A stretch of DNA of 64,000 nucleotides from 55-13 sp964501275 (GTDB lineage Bacteria > Armatimonadota > Fimbriimonadia > Fimbriimonadales > Fimbriimonadaceae). The stretch spans positions 1-64,000 of the forward strand of contig CAZCSP010000011.1 of the NCBI GenBank assembly GCA_964501275.1, given 5' to 3'. A model generated the notes under the pieces. That model did not search any database, had not been told where the DNA came from, and was given only the letters and a program-made list of their open reading frames with translations. Shown here in pieces: positions 16,075 to 25,337 of the stretch; within the stretch, counting starts at the first letter, position 1, and each line of letters starts with the position of its first letter. The translations under genes and the position numbers were made by a program.

Positions 16075-16149
16075 GCCGTTGTAGCTCAGGGGTAGAGCAG
16101 CTGTTTCGTAAACAGCAGGTCGCAGGTTCGAATCCCGTCAACGGCTCCA
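16075..16149 (+). tRNA. tRNA-Thr (anticodon CGT)
   Basis: A complete cloverleaf: acceptor GCCGTTG pairs with CAACGGC, the D arm is GCTC/GAGC, the anticodon stem GCTGT/ACAGC closes loop TTCGTAA, and the T arm is CGCAGGTTCGAATCCCG-like. The anticodon CGT reads the threonine codon ACG. The 3' CCA is encoded (16147-16149). A TATTAT box lies 27 bp upstream. Confidence 0.97.
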
Positions 16150-16358
16150 GAATTTCACTGTCCGTACCGGCGTCTGTCATACAATAGGCCTATCGGAATG
16201 ATTCGCGAATCAAGGTTGGCGTCTGTTTCCTATAGCCTCGGTTTGGCGGTCGTGGCACAAAGGCGGGCTCGCTTGGGTTTCGTTACTGGGGGCACTTATC
16301 GCAATGCGTAGGGAAGCTCCAACCGCCCCATCCTCCGTACCGGAGCCGACCCGCAGGG

Positions 16359-16457
16359 TGTAGCCGTGGGCAGGGAACCGCGAAGAAGCTTGTAGTTTGA
16401 TTGCAAACGTGGCATCTATCTACAACCCAGTTGCGCGGGTCCCTGCCCACGGCTACA
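16359..16457. repeat. 24-bp inverted repeat between tRNA and sucC
   Basis: Arms 16359-16382 and 16434-16457 (TGTAGCCGTGGGCAGGGA...) are reverse complements with one mismatch, separated by 51 bp. The rest of the 350-bp spacer 16150-16499 shows nothing recognisable. It may be a repeat element or a large hairpin downstream of sucC. Confidence 0.85.
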
Positions 16458-16499
16458 TGCTTCGCATCGTCAACTACAGTTTCCTTTCGCCAATACTAC

Positions 16500-17651
16500 T
16501 TAGGCGTAAGCCAGTTCCACGATCTTCTTCGCCGCTTCTTGAACCGTCGCCGCGGGGACAATCTGGGAGCCTTCCAATAGCTTCCGGCCTTCTTCTGCCG
16601 CTGTCCCTTCAACTCGGGCGACCACCGGGATGGTCACTTTCATCTCTTGGAACGCCTGCAAAATGCCTTTCGCCACTTCGTCCACGCGCGTGATGCCGCC
16701 GAAGATGTTGATGAAGAGGCCCTTTACATTCGGGTCCATCAAGATGATCTCGACGCAGGTCTTGACTCGGTCCGCCTGGGCTCCGCCTCCTACGTCCAGG
16801 AAGTTGGCGGGCTTGCCTCCGGCGGCGTTGATCTCGTCCAGCGACTGCATGACGAGGCCGGCGCCGTTGCCCATGATGCCGATCTCGCCGCCCAGGTGGA
16901 CGTAGGCGATGCCGCGCTTCACGGCTTCGGCCTCGATCGGGTGTTCGGCGGAGTCGCTGGTGGTTCCGGCGTACTCCTTGTGGCGGAAGAGGGCGTTGTC
17001 GTCGATGGAGACCTTGGCGTCGGCGGCGATCAGTTTGCCGTCGGGGGTGAGGGCGCAGGGGTTGATCTCGATCATCTCGGCGTCGGACTCGATGTAGGCC
17101 TTCACCAGTTGCCGGATCATGGAGACCATCTGGCTCTGGGCCTCCTTGGGAATGTTGGCGTCCTTCACGGCCTGGCGCAGTTCAAAATCGGCCAGCCCCC
17201 AGGCCGGGTCCACATGGAGCTTGACGATGGCGTCGGGATGCTTCTCGGCGACCTCCTCGATCTCCATGCCACCCTCAGCGCTCAGCATCACCAGGAGCTT
17301 CTGCTCGGCGCGGTCCAGCAATACTGCCACATAGAACTCTTTGGCGATGTCCACGGTTTGGGCGACCAAGACCTTGTCCACGATCATTCCGTCGGGGTTT
17401 TGGATGCTGACCAGCCGCTTGCCGATCAGGTCCTTGGTGAAGTTGGCGGCATCGGCGGCGTTGTCGAAGAGCTTCACGCCCCCCGCCTTTCCGCGTCCGC
17501 CCATCAGAACCTGGGCCTTGACCACGACTTTGCCCCCCAACCGCTCGGCAATCGCGCGGGCCTCGGCATCGTTGCTGGTGACATCTCCGGGAGGGACAGG
17601 CACGCCGTACTTGGCGAGCAACTCTTTAGACTGGTACTCGTGAAGCTTCAT
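16500..17651 (-). CDS. sucC: Succinyl-CoA synthetase beta subunit (ADP-forming)
   Basis: A 383-residue ATP-grasp protein. It starts MKLHEYQSKELLAKYGVPVP, has the nucleotide loop GGRGKAGGV, the metal/phosphate segment EINPCALTPDGKLIAADAKV, and the ligase domain GNGAGLVMQSLDEI followed by FLDVGGGA and FINIFGGITR. With SucD it makes ATP (or GTP) from succinyl-CoA in the citric acid cycle. sucD is not adjacent on either side, which is unusual because the two genes are normally paired. Downstream is only the inverted repeat. Confidence 0.97.
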   Translation of the reverse strand: MKLHEYQSKELLAKYGVPVPPGDVTSNDAEARAIAERLGGKVVVKAQVLMGGRGKAGGVKLFDNAADAANFTKDLIGKRLVSIQNPDGMIVDKVLVAQTVDIAKEFYVAVLLDRAEQKLLVMLSAEGGMEIEEVAEKHPDAIVKLHVDPAWGLADFELRQAVKDANIPKEAQSQMVSMIRQLVKAYIESDAEMIEINPCALTPDGKLIAADAKVSIDDNALFRHKEYAGTTSDSAEHPIEAEAVKRGIAYVHLGGEIGIMGNGAGLVMQSLDEINAAGGKPANFLDVGGGAQADRVKTCVEIILMDPNVKGLFINIFGGITRVDEVAKGILQAFQEMKVTIPVVARVEGTAAEEGRKLLEGSQIVPAATVQEAAKKIVELAYA

Positions 17652-17701
17652 AGGGAAGGTTACAGGATACCTTGGATTGGGAGGTTGTAGGGCTCGGATT
17701 C

Positions 17702-18766
17702 CTAGGGCAAAACTACGCTACTGGAATCGCCAAGCACCAACTGCATCGTCTTTGGCGTCCCCTTCTGGTGCCTGATCGTCGCTCCTCGCCCAATCAGACA
17801 GCTTTCCAGGCGGGAGGGGGCGTCGGTGAGTTCGCAGTCGCCCATCACGATGGAGTTCTCGATCTCCGTGGAGTTGATCTTGGTGTTGTCGGCGAGGGCG
17901 GTGAAGGGGCCGATGAAGCTGTCGGTGATCTGGCAATTTTCCCCGATTACGGCTGGGCCTCGGATGACGCTGTTTTGTACAACCGTTCCTTTACCAACTT
18001 GTACACGTCCTTCGATTTTGGAGAGCGCATCGACCTCGCCCTCGGCACGTGGCTCCAGGTCTTCCAGGATCAGGCGGTTGGCTTCCAGCATCGCCTCTAC
18101 CGTGCCGGTGTCCTTCCACCAGCCCTCCACGATATGGGATCGGACCTCCAGGTTGCCATCGACCAGGGCCTGAATGGCGTCGGTGATCTCATATTCGCCC
18201 CGTGCGCTGGGCTTCAGAACGGCGATCACGTCGTGGATGCGTCGGTCGAATAAGTACACCCCTACCAGGGCAAGGTTGGACTTTGGATCCTTGGGCTTCT
18301 CTTGGAGCCGGGCCACACGGTCGTTCTCCAACTCCGCTACGCCAAAGTCCGAGGGATTGGGGACCGGGGTGAGGAGGATGGTGGCCGCGGGACGGTGCAT
18401 TTCAAACTCCTCGACCAAGGTGCGGACGCTGGATTTGATCAGGTTATCGCCCAGATACATCACAAAATCGTCATCGCCCAGGAACGGCTTGGCGGTGGCG
18501 ACGGCGTGGGCCAGACCGAGGGGGGCAGATTGGGGAATGTAAGTGATGTGGATGCCCCATCGGCTGCCATCTCCCACCGCCTTCTCAACCGCAGGACCGG
18601 TGTCGCCGACGATGATGCCAAACTCCTTGACCCTGGCTTCCGCAATCGCCTCGATGCCGTATTCGATGACTGGCTTATTGGCCACGGGCACCAACTGCTT
18701 GGCCATCGAGTAGGTGATGGGCCGCAGGCGCGAACCGGTCCCGCCCGCCAAAATCAGAGCCTTCAT
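17702..18766 (-). CDS. rmlA: Glucose-1-phosphate thymidylyltransferase, long form
   Basis: A 354-residue nucleotidyltransferase. The signature LILAGGTGSRLRPITYSMAK, the metal site YLGDNL, and WWKDTGT are present. After the catalytic domain comes a left-handed beta-helix (about 250-345; hexapeptides such as VIRGPAVIGENCQITDSFIG) typical of the long RmlA/StrD-like forms. It makes dTDP-glucose from glucose-1-phosphate and dTTP. The start at 18766 overlaps the rmlB stop by ATGA (18763-18766). This is the last gene of the rmlC-like/rmlB/rmlA operon; no rmlD is present here. Confidence 0.93.
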   Translation of the reverse strand: MKALILAGGTGSRLRPITYSMAKQLVPVANKPVIEYGIEAIAEARVKEFGIIVGDTGPAVEKAVGDGSRWGIHITYIPQSAPLGLAHAVATAKPFLGDDDFVMYLGDNLIKSSVRTLVEEFEMHRPAATILLTPVPNPSDFGVAELENDRVARLQEKPKDPKSNLALVGVYLFDRRIHDVIAVLKPSARGEYEITDAIQALVDGNLEVRSHIVEGWWKDTGTVEAMLEANRLILEDLEPRAEGEVDALSKIEGRVQVGKGTVVQNSVIRGPAVIGENCQITDSFIGPFTALADNTKINSTEIENSIVMGDCELTDAPSRLESCLIGRGATIRHQKGTPKTMQLVLGDSSSVVLP

Positions 18767-19791
18767 AAATCCTCTCCCAGAGTCGGGCCGTAAAACGCCC
18801 GGATGAACCGTTGATAATCCTCGGTTTCCACTAACGGCCGCCACCAGTCTTGGCGTTCCTTGTACCAGCGAACCGTCTCTCGCAGACTTTCCTCAAACGG
18901 CTTGATCGGCTTCCATCCAAGGGCTTGAAGCTTGTCGGCAGTCATGGAATACCGCTTGTCGTGGGCGCCTCGGCGGGGGTCGGGGATGGTCTTGATAAGG
19001 GACTCGTCGCGCCCGGTTTCCTCCAGCAGAATCTTCACGACCTCCATGTTCTGCCGCTCGTTTTGGTCGCCTACGTTGTAAGCCTCGCCGATCTCGCCAT
19101 GCAACAGTGCATGAAGGATGCCCCGGGCGTGGTCCTCGCAGTGAATCCACTCGCGAACCTGACAGCCGTCGCCATAGACAGGAACCTTCTTGCCGTCGAT
19201 CAGGCGGGTGATGAAGAACGGGATGAGCTTTTCGGGGAAGTGGTAGGGGCCATAGGTGTTGCCGCCTCGGGTGATGATAGCCGGGACGCCATGCGCCCTC
19301 ACCGCCGCCCGAATCTGCAGTTCGCCTCCGGCTTTGCTTGCCGAGTAGGGAGTATTGGGTTCGATGGGGCTTTGCTCGGTGAACTCGCCCACGTCGATGG
19401 AGCCGTAGACCTCGTCGGTGCTGACATGGAGGAGCCGCTCAATCTTGAATCTGCGGGCGGCTTCCAGCAGGATGTAGACGCCGTACACGTCGGTTTGGAT
19501 GAAGCTTCCGGCTTCCAACATCGCCCGATCATTATGACTTTCTGCCGCAAAGTTAACGATATGGGTGATCCCTTCCGCCTTCAAGATGCCCTCGACCACG
19601 GTCGGATCCTGGATCTTTCCGGGGAAGAACTTGACACGCGGGTCTTTCAAATCCTCGGCCAAGGTGGACAGGTTCCCCGCATAGGTGAGCGCGTCCAGAA
19701 TGACGATACGGGCATCCGGCAACTCCTGACGAACCAGCCGCACAAACGCCGACCCGATGAATCCCGCGCCGCCGGTAACCAAGATCGTCAA
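18763..19791 (-). CDS. rmlB: dTDP-glucose 4,6-dehydratase
   Basis: A 342-residue extended SDR protein. It has the Rossmann motif VTGGAGFIGSAF, FAAESHNDRA, the RmlB-specific STDEVYGSI (with the catalytic Asp-Glu pair) and the Tyr-Lys couple in PYSASKAGGE. It converts dTDP-glucose to dTDP-4-keto-6-deoxyglucose for deoxysugars of surface glycans. It overlaps both neighbours by 4 bp (ATGA), which implies translational coupling. Confidence 0.95.
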   Translation of the reverse strand: MTILVTGGAGFIGSAFVRLVRQELPDARIVILDALTYAGNLSTLAEDLKDPRVKFFPGKIQDPTVVEGILKAEGITHIVNFAAESHNDRAMLEAGSFIQTDVYGVYILLEAARRFKIERLLHVSTDEVYGSIDVGEFTEQSPIEPNTPYSASKAGGELQIRAAVRAHGVPAIITRGGNTYGPYHFPEKLIPFFITRLIDGKKVPVYGDGCQVREWIHCEDHARGILHALLHGEIGEAYNVGDQNERQNMEVVKILLEETGRDESLIKTIPDPRRGAHDKRYSMTADKLQALGWKPIKPFEESLRETVRWYKERQDWWRPLVETEDYQRFIRAFYGPTLGEDL

Positions 19792-20237
19792 AGTTTGAAC
19801 CTCGAATTCTCGTCGCTCTCATGGCGAATCTCGTCTACCGGTTCGCTCTTATTCCATCCAGCATAAAGTCGGTCGGGCACGTTTACTACAAACGCGGTGG
19901 AGTCGCCAACGTTCCTGTAAGCGTGAACGACGCCAGGAGGAACAGTCACGAAGACCGGATTCGCCTCCCCAACCTCGATCACTTCATAGTTTTCCGGTTC
20001 CCCAAGGCGGTTCTCCCATAGGTGGAGCTCGTATTGGCCGTCGATGAAGACGAAGCCGTCGGTCTGGTCGCGGTGCTCATGAGGCCCTCTCGCGACTCCT
20101 GGCTTGGTGAAGCTGAGGTAGCCCATCGTGGGCTTGAACCCTTCGGGCAACTCATCGTCGCGGTATAGCTCATAGAGATGCCCCCGCTGATCCTCGTGCT
20201 TCCGTAGCGATTTGAATTCGACTCCCTTAAATCCCAT
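19788..20237 (-). CDS. RmlC-like dTDP-sugar epimerase/isomerase (cupin)
   Basis: A 149-residue jelly-roll protein of the dTDP-4-dehydrorhamnose 3,5-epimerase superfamily. The catalytic His region is VARGPHEHRDQTDGFVFIDG, and VTVPPGVVHAYRNVGD is the second conserved strand. It is shorter than true RmlC (about 180) and the motif spacing differs, so it could instead be a 3,4-ketoisomerase or a C3-only epimerase. It is first in the operon with rmlB and rmlA; ATG at 20237 was chosen because the upstream 69 bp show no family sequence. Confidence 0.8.
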   Translation of the reverse strand: MGFKGVEFKSLRKHEDQRGHLYELYRDDELPEGFKPTMGYLSFTKPGVARGPHEHRDQTDGFVFIDGQYELHLWENRLGEPENYEVIEVGEANPVFVTVPPGVVHAYRNVGDSTAFVVNVPDRLYAGWNKSEPVDEIRHESDENSRFKL

Positions 20238-20284
20238 ATAGCTTCCAATGACGCGCGAAAGTATACTGGCCCGTCGTAAAGGCC

Positions 20285-21268
20285 ATGCGCATCGAACCCC
20301 CCGCAACGATACTGGTAACTGGCGCGGCGGGCTTTATTGGATTCCACACAGCGCAAGAACTATGCCGCCGCGGGTTCTCTGTGGTCGGCGTGGACAATCT
20401 GAGCGACTACTACGACGTCCAGTTGAAGCGGGACCGCTTGGCGCAGTTGGAAGGCCAGCCTGGGTTCCAGTTTCAACTCGGGGACATTGCGGACCCCGTC
20501 GCCGTTCAAAGTTTTTTCGCCCAAAACCATTTCGATTTGGTCGTCCATCTGGCAGCCCAGGCCGGAGTGCGGTACTCCATCGACCATCCCGATATCTACA
20601 TCCAGTCGAACATCGTGGGGACGGCAAACCTCCTGGAGGCGGCGCGCCATGCTGAGGTCAGGCACTTCGCCTATGCCTCCTCAAGCTCGGTCTACGGGAT
20701 GAATCCCAAAGCGCCGTTTTCAGAGAGCGACCCGGTTGACCACCCGATCAGCCTCTATGCCGCGACCAAGAAGACCAACGAACTCTTGGCCCATACCTAT
20801 AGCCACCTGTTCGCCATGCCCACCACCGGTCTTCGATTCTTCACGGTCTACGGTCCGTGGGGTCGTCCAGATATGGCTTTATTCAAGTTCACCCAGGCGA
20901 TCTTGGAAAACCGGCCAATCGATGTGTACAACTTTGGGCGGATGCGGCGTGATTTCACTTTTGTGGACGATATTGTGCAGGGGACCGTGGAGGCGGCCCT
21001 GCAGCCCGGTTTGGCCCCCGACTTGTACCGCATCTTCAATATCGGCAATCACCAGAGCGTGGAGTTGCTTCGGTTCATCGAGGTTTTGGAGGAGGCTTTG
21101 GGGAGAAAAACCGAACTGAACCTATTGCCCTTGCAAGCCGGAGACGTATTGGAGACCTACGCCGATACGGAACAGCTTGCCCTCGCCGTCGGTTATCACC
21201 CGACCACGCCTATCGAAGTCGGGATTCCAAAGTTCGTGAAGTGGTATCGAGATTACTACAAGGCATAG
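20285..21268 (+). CDS. UDP-glucuronate 4-epimerase-like SDR
   Basis: A 327-residue NAD-dependent epimerase. It shows VTGAAGFIGFHTAQEL, NLSDYYDVQLKRDRL, HLAAQAGVRYSI, and the catalytic SSSSVYG with Tyr-Lys in SLYAATKKTNE. The block FFTVYGPWGRPDMALFKFT is diagnostic of UDP-glucuronate 4-epimerases. It would supply UDP-galacturonate for surface polysaccharides. It is divergent from the rml-type operon with 47 bp between them; a TATACT box at 20261 could serve it, leaving a very short leader. Confidence 0.9.
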   Translation: MRIEPPATILVTGAAGFIGFHTAQELCRRGFSVVGVDNLSDYYDVQLKRDRLAQLEGQPGFQFQLGDIADPVAVQSFFAQNHFDLVVHLAAQAGVRYSIDHPDIYIQSNIVGTANLLEAARHAEVRHFAYASSSSVYGMNPKAPFSESDPVDHPISLYAATKKTNELLAHTYSHLFAMPTTGLRFFTVYGPWGRPDMALFKFTQAILENRPIDVYNFGRMRRDFTFVDDIVQGTVEAALQPGLAPDLYRIFNIGNHQSVELLRFIEVLEEALGRKTELNLLPLQAGDVLETYADTEQLALAVGYHPTTPIEVGIPKFVKWYRDYYKA

Positions 21269-21484
21269 TCCTCCCCCCGCGCCAAGTGGACATACCTCTG
21301 CCGCCCTCTTAGCCTGTGCCAAGGGGCAGGCTGGCGATTTGCATCGCCGTAAACCGGGGGTTTTTCAGAGCTAACGCCCCTTGAGCTGCCCCTCAACCCC
21401 TCACACCACAGCCTCGCTTGATCGACCGAAGATAAACGTTTCCACGGAGCCATGGAGGGCGCTTATTCTGTACATACTGAGGCA

Positions 21485-23503
21485 ATGCTCTTTGTTGTAC
21501 TTGCCCCCTTTGCCCTGATGACGTCCCTCCCACCAGTCCAAATCGAAGGGCCCGAGCCGTTCAAGAGGGTGGCGGCGGCGTTTGTGCAGGATTGGGGCGA
21601 GGCGGTTTCGGGGCGGAAAGTGCGGCTGGCTTTGGATGCCAAGCTGGGCGAGGAGGAGTTTCGGATTGAGGCCGGGCGGGAGGTGTTGGTCTCGGCCTCT
21701 ACGCCTCGGGGAGCGGCCTGGGGGTTGTCCAGTCTGGGGGAGGCGATGGCGACCGGTTCCAAGCAGCCAGTCTCCCTGCGTGGCAAGCCCGAAGTTCGCT
21801 TTCGCGCCATCAATCTGGATGTCGCCCGACGGTATCACAGCCCGTCCACTTTGCGGACGCTAATCCGCTGGTGCAACGTCGCCAAGATCTCCACCGTCCA
21901 ACTCCACCTGACCGACGATCAGAATTGGATGCTGCCGACCGACACTCTCAAGGGTATCGACCGGCATAACCAGCATGGGAAGCCGACCTATACCCGGCAA
22001 GAGCTGATCGACCTGCAACGATTTGCCGAAGACCGGGGCGTGTCGATTATCCCCGAGATCGATATGCCGGGGCATAGCTCGCTGATGGTGAAGCATGATC
22101 CCGAGGTGTTTCAGATCCAGGGATCGGAGTCCAGGGGCTGTGTGAACTTTGGATCGCCGAAGGTTCGCGAGAAGCTGAAAGCCCTCTTGACCGAGGCCGC
22201 CAAGCTCTTCCCGAAGGCGCCCTATATCCACCTGGGCGGCGACGAGGCCTGGTATCCCAACGCCGAAAAAGACCCGCTGATGCAGGCGACGATGAAGGCT
22301 TTGGGCGAGAGGATGGGGCCGCAGGAGGTGTTTGTGGACTTTCTGGGGGACATGGCGGAGCACGTTTTGAGTCTTGGGAAGGCGCCCATTGTGTGGGAGG
22401 GGTTCCATGCCAGCGAGTACGCGAAGCGGCGGATTCCCAAGGAGACGCTGGTCGTCGCGTGGGAAGGGCCTTACTATCCCGCCAAGCAACTTGCGCCGGA
22501 TGGCTTCCGCGTCATCAATGCCGGCTGGGATCCGCACTATGTGGTCAACCACCTTCCCTACGACGTGAACACCCTGGTTCCGCTGGAGCGCATTCTGAAC
22601 TCCAACCCGCAGACCTTTGCGATCATGCACTGGAGCAATCCGGCGGAGGCCTCTTTCCAGTTCCAAACCCCGATCGAGGGGAGTCTGATGTGCTGGTGGG
22701 AGGGGCCGGAGTGGAATGCCCAACGCATCCTGCCCGCCCGAATGCTCGCCTTTGGCCAGGTGCTATGGAATCGGCAATCCCGCCTAGGGTACTCGGCCTT
22801 TGTAGAGCGATATCGGAAGTTGGAGGTCGCGATGGAGGGCCCTCGGCTTGGGTTCAGGGTTGATGGGAAGGTGTCCCAGTTCACGGATCGGGCCGAGTTT
22901 CGGTTCGTTCCCGTAGGGTCGGAGAAGTTGCGCTTAGCGGTTCGCCAAGATGGCCAGGTTCCGACCGAGCAGGATTTGATCGAGGGCGACCGGGTGACGG
23001 TTGAGAAGTCGGGCGTCTTGGCGGTGCAGGCTTTCCTCGGCTCGAAGGCGGTAGGAGAGGTTTGGTTTCATCCTGTTAAGAAGGTCTCCGTAGAGCGGAG
23101 TCTGACGACCGGGGCTCGGGTCACGACCTCGGGCGAGCGGGATCACCAGTTTGGGGTTGAGAACCTGGTGGACGGCATCAGCGACGACCCGACCGCCTAC
23201 TGGCTGACTTACCCTTCTCCGCAGACCGCGACGATCGACTTGGGTTCGGTGCAGGCGGTGCGTCGGATTCAGGTGGTGACGCAGTGGCAGAACGGGGCGC
23301 CGACTTCTTACCGGGTCGAGGGGTCGGCGGATGGGCGGAGTTGGGTTGTCTTGGTGGATCGGAAGGGGAACAAAGATCGGGCGACGGCGGAGGGGTATTC
23401 AGATGCGGTTTCCGGGACTTACCGGTACTTACGGCTGACGGCTTTGGGAGGGGAGCTGTTTCCCCCGACGGTGAGTCGGATTTTGGAGGTGAGGGCGTTT
23501 TAG
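21485..23503 (+). CDS. Secreted beta-N-acetylhexosaminidase (GH20) with F5/8 C-terminal domain
   Basis: A 672-residue exported glycoside hydrolase. A signal peptide (MLFVVLAPFALMTSLPP) supports the ATG at 21485. The GH20b domain comes first (about 20-110). The catalytic barrel follows with FRAINLDVARRYHS, HLTDDQNWML and the catalytic Asp253-Glu254 in LGGDEAW. GH20 enzymes remove terminal GlcNAc or GalNAc by substrate-assisted catalysis. The last 130 residues form a discoidin/F5-8 type C carbohydrate-binding domain (NLVDGISDDPTAYW, then ATIDLGSVQAVRRIQV). It suits chitin or glycoprotein breakdown outside the cell. Confidence 0.95.
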   Translation: MLFVVLAPFALMTSLPPVQIEGPEPFKRVAAAFVQDWGEAVSGRKVRLALDAKLGEEEFRIEAGREVLVSASTPRGAAWGLSSLGEAMATGSKQPVSLRGKPEVRFRAINLDVARRYHSPSTLRTLIRWCNVAKISTVQLHLTDDQNWMLPTDTLKGIDRHNQHGKPTYTRQELIDLQRFAEDRGVSIIPEIDMPGHSSLMVKHDPEVFQIQGSESRGCVNFGSPKVREKLKALLTEAAKLFPKAPYIHLGGDEAWYPNAEKDPLMQATMKALGERMGPQEVFVDFLGDMAEHVLSLGKAPIVWEGFHASEYAKRRIPKETLVVAWEGPYYPAKQLAPDGFRVINAGWDPHYVVNHLPYDVNTLVPLERILNSNPQTFAIMHWSNPAEASFQFQTPIEGSLMCWWEGPEWNAQRILPARMLAFGQVLWNRQSRLGYSAFVERYRKLEVAMEGPRLGFRVDGKVSQFTDRAEFRFVPVGSEKLRLAVRQDGQVPTEQDLIEGDRVTVEKSGVLAVQAFLGSKAVGEVWFHPVKKVSVERSLTTGARVTTSGERDHQFGVENLVDGISDDPTAYWLTYPSPQTATIDLGSVQAVRRIQVVTQWQNGAPTSYRVEGSADGRSWVVLVDRKGNKDRATAEGYSDAVSGTYRYLRLTALGGELFPPTVSRILEVRAF

Positions 23504-23628
23504 CTCACCCTCGACTTTCGATTCACTCAGGGTCATTCCTGGTAGATGGCGCCTATTGCACCACGAAGAAACAAAGATACAAAGGGCGCAAAGGGGAACG
23601 CGATGGGCATGATCCCATCTTTGTCTAA

Positions 23629-23683
23629 GCCTCAGGGTTGCAGTTGGTAGTGGGCCAAACTGGCGGTATGCGCACCCTGAGGC
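23629..23683. repeat. GCCTCAGG-ended palindromic repeat, copy 2
   Basis: Runs from GCCTCAGGGTTGC to GCGCACCCTGAGGC, 55 bp, matching 34760-34815 at both ends and 14300-14356 in reverse. It lies in the 237-bp spacer after the hexosaminidase gene. Confidence 0.8.
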
Positions 23684-23740
23684 AAAAAATCCGGCGTTTG
23701 GCGGGCGCATCTGCCGACAATGCGGCTTGATCCCCGCCTG

Positions 23741-23929
23741 CTAAGCGGGCTTGGTCACAACCACAATGCCGCCCATCTTCTCCAATTTGACCTTGCATCC
23801 TAGGCGCTTGAAGGCGTTCATGGTGGGTTTGCAGTCGTTAGGATTGTCGATGGCGACTCGGATCGTCAGGTCGTTGGGGTGGTTTTCCAGGATGGACTTG
23901 GCCGCGTAGTCGGCGCTCTCGGTGTTCAT
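23741..23929 (-). CDS. Small hypothetical protein
   Basis: A 62-residue protein ending LGCKVKLEKMGGIVVVTKPA, with a beta-alpha-beta feel (DLTIRVAIDNPNDCKPTMNA). A GGAG ribosome site lies 10 bases before the ATG. The fold could resemble small sulfurtransferase-like (TusA) proteins, but the Cys-Pro motif is missing, so this is not claimed. Confidence 0.5.
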   Translation of the reverse strand: MNTESADYAAKSILENHPNDLTIRVAIDNPNDCKPTMNAFKRLGCKVKLEKMGGIVVVTKPA

Positions 23930-24130
23930 AGGGATGGCTCCTTCTGCTCGGGTGAGCGTGGTAAGCGAACTCGCAGGGAGGGCTCTTGCAAGGAGCGATC
24001 GGTGGGAGATCGGGTTTCAGGTCTCTTTCAGCATACGACATTTTGGGGGACGGCGTTATGGCGTTGCGGTGTTGGGCATTGGGAGCCGTACCGCATGTTG
24101 TGCCTCTGTGCCGTTGTGTTTAATCACCCC

Positions 24131-25264
24131 CTAAAAGAACTCTTGGCAATAGGCTACGGAGGGAGTCAGGATTCGGGCGGCGGCGGCCAGGGCTCCGGAT
24201 TCTCTTTCCTCGATCACCCCTCTCTGAATCCCCGGATCGCCCAGATAGGCGACGGTCCAGGCTTGGATGTCTCCGTAGAGGTCGGCTGAATCTACCCTTT
24301 CGCAAGTCACCTGGGCGCCATTGTCTTCCACCCGCCAACAGCCCGCGTTCTCGGGGATGAGGTCGTCTTTGACTTCCATGGAGAACGCTCCCGGCTCCCT
24401 TGAGGCGAGGGCGGACATGGCGCCGGGGACATCCAAGATGCGGTACATGACGCGCCGCACGTCCTTGGCCTCCACCCCTTGGTCGGCGAACATCTGCAGG
24501 TAGGGGGAATCGGCGGGGTCGTACCATTGCAGGGCGGTTTTGTTGATGCAGATCTGGCTGAGGACGGCGATGAGGGAGCGGTAGCCTCGGATGCTGCTCC
24601 AGGCGATTTCGTTGACCCATTGCGGCACCCAGAAGTCGATCTTGTGCTCCAGAATCGCATAGGCCTCGACCGGGTCGCCAACCGCGTAGATCGCCTTTTT
24701 GTCGTCCAGCACCCGGCCCCAGTGCATATCCGTGCGGACGTTCATCGCGGTGTATCGTCGGGCAAAGGCTTCGTGACAGGCCTGGATTTCTCGATGGTCT
24801 TGCCAGTCCAGGAGGCGGACGGGGAGTTCGGGCTTGATTCTCGGCAGGCGGTAGGAGGGGACTTCCATCTCCAGCCGCTTGCCGCAGACCTCATAGCCGA
24901 ACTTGCGATAGAAGGACTCTCGGAAGCCATAGAGCGAGGCAATCTGATAGCCCTGGTTTCTCAGGAAGGGCACGGCCCATGCCATCATCGCGCTGCCCAC
25001 TCCCAGGTGCCGGTGCGCCGGGGCGACGGCGACTCCGGCAATGCCCGCGCATTTGAGGGTGGCCCGATCCTCGCGGGTGCAGGTGAGATCCAACACGCTG
25101 AAGGCCCCCATGATCTGGCCGTCCTCCTCCGCCACAAAGTCGGCGGTGATGCGTTTTCCTCGGTTTTCGGGAGGCGTGATCTGGCCGTTGTTGTAGGTGA
25201 GATCGCGGACATGGTAGAAGCCATCGGAGTCGCGGTCTTCATAGGGGCGAACGATGAGCGCCAT
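24131..25264 (-). CDS. Eis-like GNAT acetyltransferase with sterol-carrier-like C-terminus
   Basis: A 377-residue protein starting at MALIVRPYEDRDSDGFYHV. The first GNAT domain shows GIAGVAVAPAHRHLGVGSAM (acetyl-CoA loop) and YGFRESFYRKFGYEVCGKR, a pattern specific to the Eis family. A second GNAT-like half and a C-terminal SCP2-like domain (FSMEVKDDLIPENAGCWRVE) follow, and the protein ends in a Phe whose carboxylate is catalytic in Eis. Eis proteins acetylate aminoglycosides or lysines at several sites. An upstream in-frame extension is antisense noise. Confidence 0.85.
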   Translation of the reverse strand: MALIVRPYEDRDSDGFYHVRDLTYNNGQITPPENRGKRITADFVAEEDGQIMGAFSVLDLTCTREDRATLKCAGIAGVAVAPAHRHLGVGSAMMAWAVPFLRNQGYQIASLYGFRESFYRKFGYEVCGKRLEMEVPSYRLPRIKPELPVRLLDWQDHREIQACHEAFARRYTAMNVRTDMHWGRVLDDKKAIYAVGDPVEAYAILEHKIDFWVPQWVNEIAWSSIRGYRSLIAVLSQICINKTALQWYDPADSPYLQMFADQGVEAKDVRRVMYRILDVPGAMSALASREPGAFSMEVKDDLIPENAGCWRVEDNGAQVTCERVDSADLYGDIQAWTVAYLGDPGIQRGVIEERESGALAAAARILTPSVAYCQEFF

Positions 25265-25337
25265 GCGCTTAGTGTGGCATGTGGAATGTGAGGTGTGAAG
25301 GGGAAACACAACGGCACAGCGACACAACGTTGTTTTG

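Noticed and set aside
16647..17690. 347-codon open frame on the plus strand opposite sucC
   Set aside because: Composition is that of an antisense shadow of a GC-rich gene and no family is recognisable; sucC on the other strand is unmistakable.
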